Source: Mycobacterium sp. (GTDB lineage: Bacteria; Actinomycetota; Actinomycetes; Mycobacteriales; Mycobacteriaceae). Taken from it: a stretch of DNA of 8,323 nucleotides. The stretch is taken from positions 1-8,323 of the forward strand of contig JAOPWF010000381.1 of assembly GCA_025965815.1 (NCBI GenBank). Direction: 5' to 3'. Position 1 is the stretch's first letter; each line of letters begins with the position of its first letter. Position numbers and translations under genes: made by a program. A model generated the notes under the pieces. It had not been told where the DNA came from and made no database searches. It worked only from the letters and a program-made list of their open reading frames with translations. This document shows, in pieces, positions 6,700 through 8,323 of the stretch.

Positions 6700-7272
6700 C
6701 TACCTCGTCGTCGCCGCCGCGGGGCCGGGAAGCGGCCCGGTACCGGGCGCTATGGCCGCAGCGGGGGCTGACTGCGCGGGCACCGCGGCCGCCGGTGCGC
6801 CCACCGCCTGCGCCGCCGGCAGGCCTCCCGGCAAATTCGCGGCACCTGGCAGTCCGCCCGGCAAACCGCCCTGGGACTGCGCGCCCTGCATCAGGCCGAG
6901 CACCTGCGGGATGGTGATCGGCAGCTTGCACCGACCGGCCAGGCCCGTCAGCGGCTGCTGGATCGCCTGCATGTCCTTGCCGACCTGGGGGTTGGCGTCG
7001 AAGTATGTCTTGAGCGCGGCGAGCGACTGCGGACCGGCCTGCTGTTGCGAGATGGTCGTCAGCGCCGTGTTCGTCTCCGGATGCGAATCCAGGTAGCTCC
7101 CGGTGTTGGTGGCGACCGTGCCGACGGTCTTCGCGATCTCGCTGGCGGCGCAGGGATCCGAGGCGGCGGTGGCCGACGGAACGACGATGACCGCCGCTGC
7201 GGCGCCGCCTAGGGCGGTGGCAGCGAACACGCCACACACGCTGCGGCGGACAGCCTTCGAGGTCGTTTTCAT
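6700..7272 (-). CDS. Secreted haemophore, Rv0203-like, with Pro/Gly/Ala C-terminal extension
   Basis: A 190-residue exported haem-binding protein, the closer match to M. tuberculosis Rv0203. The signal peptide (about 1-36) ends PSATA before the mature ASDPCAASEIAKTVG start. The MHB-type domain spans about 38-124 with Cys41 and Cys115, and with YLDSHPETN holding Tyr60 and His64, the haem-ligand pair of Rv0203. The position I recall as a third haem-contact His is Tyr90 (KTYFDANP). After LPITIPQVLGLMQGAQ (117-132), where Rv0203 ends soon, a low-complexity extension of about 55 residues follows with GGLPGG-type repeats and then Ala/Pro. In M. tuberculosis the homologue carries haem to the periplasmic domains of MmpL3 and MmpL11; both transporters flank this gene. 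The ATG at 7272 has AAGGAG 6 nt upstream. The gene is divergent from mmpL11 across 309 bp. Confidence 0.9.
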   Translation of the reverse strand: MKTTSKAVRRSVCGVFAATALGGAAAAVIVVPSATAASDPCAASEIAKTVGTVATNTGSYLDSHPETNTALTTISQQQAGPQSLAALKTYFDANPQVGKDMQAIQQPLTGLAGRCKLPITIPQVLGLMQGAQSQGGLPGGLPGAANLPGGLPAAQAVGAPAAAVPAQSAPAAAIAPGTGPLPGPAAATTR

Positions 7273-7278
7273 GGGTTA

Positions 7279-7284
7279 CTCCTT
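7279..7284 (-). promoter_or_regulatory. Ribosome binding site of the Rv0203-like haemophore gene
   Basis: AAGGAG on the minus strand with a 6-nt spacer to ATG 7272; the same sequence and almost the same spacing as for haemophore-like gene 1. Confidence 0.8.
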
Positions 7285-7441
7285 ACGGATTACAAACATC
7301 TACCGGCCCGGCAGACAGCTGCGATGGGCGGCAAGTGGTTCCCCCGAGCGGAAACGGCCACCGACATCTTGCCATCCCCGAAGCGACCCCCGCCAATTCG
7401 CTGACCAAACCCGCAGGTCGAGGCGCCTTTGTCAGATCCGT

Positions 7442-7489
7442 CACCGCGCTACGCGGTGCAGGTCACGAGTGGGCTACCCGCAGGTCACG
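7442..7489. repeat. Palindrome plus direct repeat in the haemophore/mmpL11 divergent region
   Basis: A perfect 7-bp inverted repeat, CACCGCG-CTA-CGCGGTG (7442-7458), is followed by the direct repeat GCAGGTCACG at 7458-7467 and 7480-7489, exactly 22 bp (about two helical turns) apart. The first repeat copy begins on the last base of the palindrome. The arrangement lies roughly 90-140 bp upstream of mmpL11 and looks like operator DNA. The regulator is unknown. Confidence 0.4.
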
Positions 7490-7506
7490 GCACTGGCAGG
7501 AATAAG

Positions 7507-7533
7507 TAACCTTACCGGCCGCTGTTGTACGCT
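7507..7533 (+). promoter_or_regulatory. Candidate mmpL11 promoter -10 elements
   Basis: Two TANNNT hexamers lie on the + strand: TAACCT (7507-7512) and TACGCT (7528-7533). They would give transcript starts near 7519 or 7540, with 5' leaders of roughly 40-60 nt before the mmpL11 ATG. No clear TTGACA-like -35 is present at the right spacing. The rest of 7273-7581 holds the palindrome and direct repeats noted separately, and nothing else that I can support. Confidence 0.3.
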
Positions 7534-7581
7534 CATGACGCCACGCCGGGGAGAAAGCGGGGAGTTGATATCCAGCACTTC

Positions 7582-8323
7582 ATGATGCGCTTGAGCAGCA
7601 ACCTGCGCAGATTCCGCTGGGCCGTCTTCACGGTTTGGCTGCTCCTCCTGGTGCCCGCGATCTACCTCAGCATGAATCAGTCTGATCACCTCACTGGAGG
7701 TGGCTTCGAGGTCGCGGGTTCGCAGTCGTTGCACGTGCAGAAGGAACTTCAGGACCATTTTCCCGATCAGGGTGCATCACCCTTGGCGCTGGTGGCCGCG
7801 CCGCGGGCGGACGCTTCGTTCGACGATATGAACGCAGCCATCGCGCAACTCGAACAAGTCGCGGCCGAGGTCCCGAGCGTCAAGGTGATACCCAACCCGC
7901 AGCAACCGCCGCCGCAGCCCGACCGCCCGTACGTGATCGCTCTGCAGCTGGGCTTCGACAACACCGGCGCGACCGACATCGCCAAACATCTGCGGCAGAA
8001 GGTGGGCGTCAACGGCGACCGGCCCGGGCAGATCGGGAACGGCAGGGTCCGTCTCTACGTCATCGGACAGGGCGCGCTGGCCGATGCCGCGCAAGCGAAC
8101 ACCAAGCACGACATCGCCAAGGCCGAGCAGTGGAACCTGCCGATCATCCTGATCGTCCTGCTCGCGGTGTTCGGCTCGCTGGCCGCGGCCGCGATGCCAC
8201 TCGCGTTGGGCATCTGCACGGTGGCGGTCACCATGGGACTCGTCTATCTGCTGTCGACCTACACCACGATGTCGGTGTTCGTCACTTCCACGGTGTCGAT
8301 GTTCGGCATCGCGCTGGCCATCG
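7582..8323 (+). CDS. mmpL11: MmpL11, N-terminal part (3' end lies outside the window)
   Basis: The first 247 residues of an RND/MMPL transporter. TM1 is at about 12-31, followed by a periplasmic domain (about 32-184) with LTGGGFEVAGSQS (37-49), PPQPDRPYV (110-118) and VRLYVIGQGAL (156-166), all recognisable MmpL11 sequence. TM2 (about 185-205) and TM3 (207-226) follow. The window ends in FGIALAI, just before the family's membrane Asp-Tyr motif. MmpL11 exports very-long-chain mycolate lipids used in biofilms, and with MmpL3 is implicated in haem uptake from the Rv0203 haemophore. Start: the ATG-ATG pair at 7582/7585 begins the conserved MMRLSSNLRR. The nearest purine-rich site, GGGGAG (7559-7564), is 17 nt away, which is too far for a normal ribosome site. 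The identity is supported by sequence and by the divergent haemophore gene. Confidence 0.95.
   Translation, partial: MMRLSSNLRRFRWAVFTVWLLLLVPAIYLSMNQSDHLTGGGFEVAGSQSLHVQKELQDHFPDQGASPLALVAAPRADASFDDMNAAIAQLEQVAAEVPSVKVIPNPQQPPPQPDRPYVIALQLGFDNTGATDIAKHLRQKVGVNGDRPGQIGNGRVRLYVIGQGALADAAQANTKHDIAKAEQWNLPIILIVLLAVFGSLAAAAMPLALGICTVAVTMGLVYLLSTYTTMSVFVTSTVSMFGIALAI

Noticed and set aside
5617..7486. GCAGGTC 7-mer as a regulon-wide operator
   Set aside because: The 7-mer also occurs inside the response-regulator gene and is short and GC-rich, so scattered copies are expected. Only the 10-bp copies spaced 22 bp apart were kept.
7103..7585. 160-codon + strand ORF opposite the haemophore and through the divergent region
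   Set aside because: It is antisense to a clear signal-peptide gene, has no ribosome site and shows no family features. Only its last 16 codons were kept as a speculative leader ORF.
7474..7758. Minus strand ORF opposite the mmpL11 start
   Set aside because: It is an antisense shadow of mmpL11; the composition is charged and unstructured and it crosses the regulatory region.

Overview
The window is high-GC actinobacterial DNA, almost certainly from a Mycobacterium/Mycolicibacterium species. The proteins and their order match the mmpL3-mmpL11 locus, which in M. tuberculosis is Rv0202c to Rv0206c as I recall it, read here in reverse. Extra genes are present that M. tuberculosis lacks at this place, which suggests a non-tuberculous, perhaps rapidly growing, species. 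The species itself cannot be named from the sequence.

Layout: (1) 1-834, + strand, the 3' end of mmpL3 (trehalose monomycolate exporter), almost all disordered cytoplasmic tail. (2) 831-1988, - strand, an AI-2E/PerM family membrane protein (Rv0205-like) that meets mmpL3 tail to tail with overlapping stop codons. (3) 2113-3270, + strand, an LPG-synthase-TM-type membrane protein (Rv0204c-like), divergent from the AI-2E gene; both starts have -10 motifs placed as for leaderless mRNAs. (4) 3271-3646, a gene-poor stretch with a broken lipoprotein signal-peptide ORF and clustered dyads. (5) 3647-4012, + strand, a small DUF3054 membrane protein. (6) 6529 down to 4020, - strand, a tight three-gene unit: a secreted haemophore-like protein, an OmpR-family response regulator and its histidine kinase (PrrA/PrrB-like). 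(7) 6700-7272, - strand, a second haemophore-like protein that is the closer match to Rv0203, with a Pro/Gly/Ala-rich C-terminal extension. (8) 7273-7581, a divergent regulatory region. (9) 7582-8323, + strand, the 5' part of mmpL11.

In M. tuberculosis the Rv0203 haemophore binds haem outside the membrane and passes it to the periplasmic domains of MmpL3 and MmpL11; both MmpL proteins also export cell-envelope lipids. This window has two haemophore-family genes between those transporters. One is only 6 bp from a two-component system whose regulator and kinase overlap by 4 bp. The most interesting inference is that this two-component system senses or controls haem/envelope traffic at the locus. 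A 12-bp motif repeated twice in front of the haemophore-regulator-kinase unit is a candidate operator.

No tRNA, rRNA, insertion sequence, CRISPR array, riboswitch or convincing intrinsic terminator was seen.
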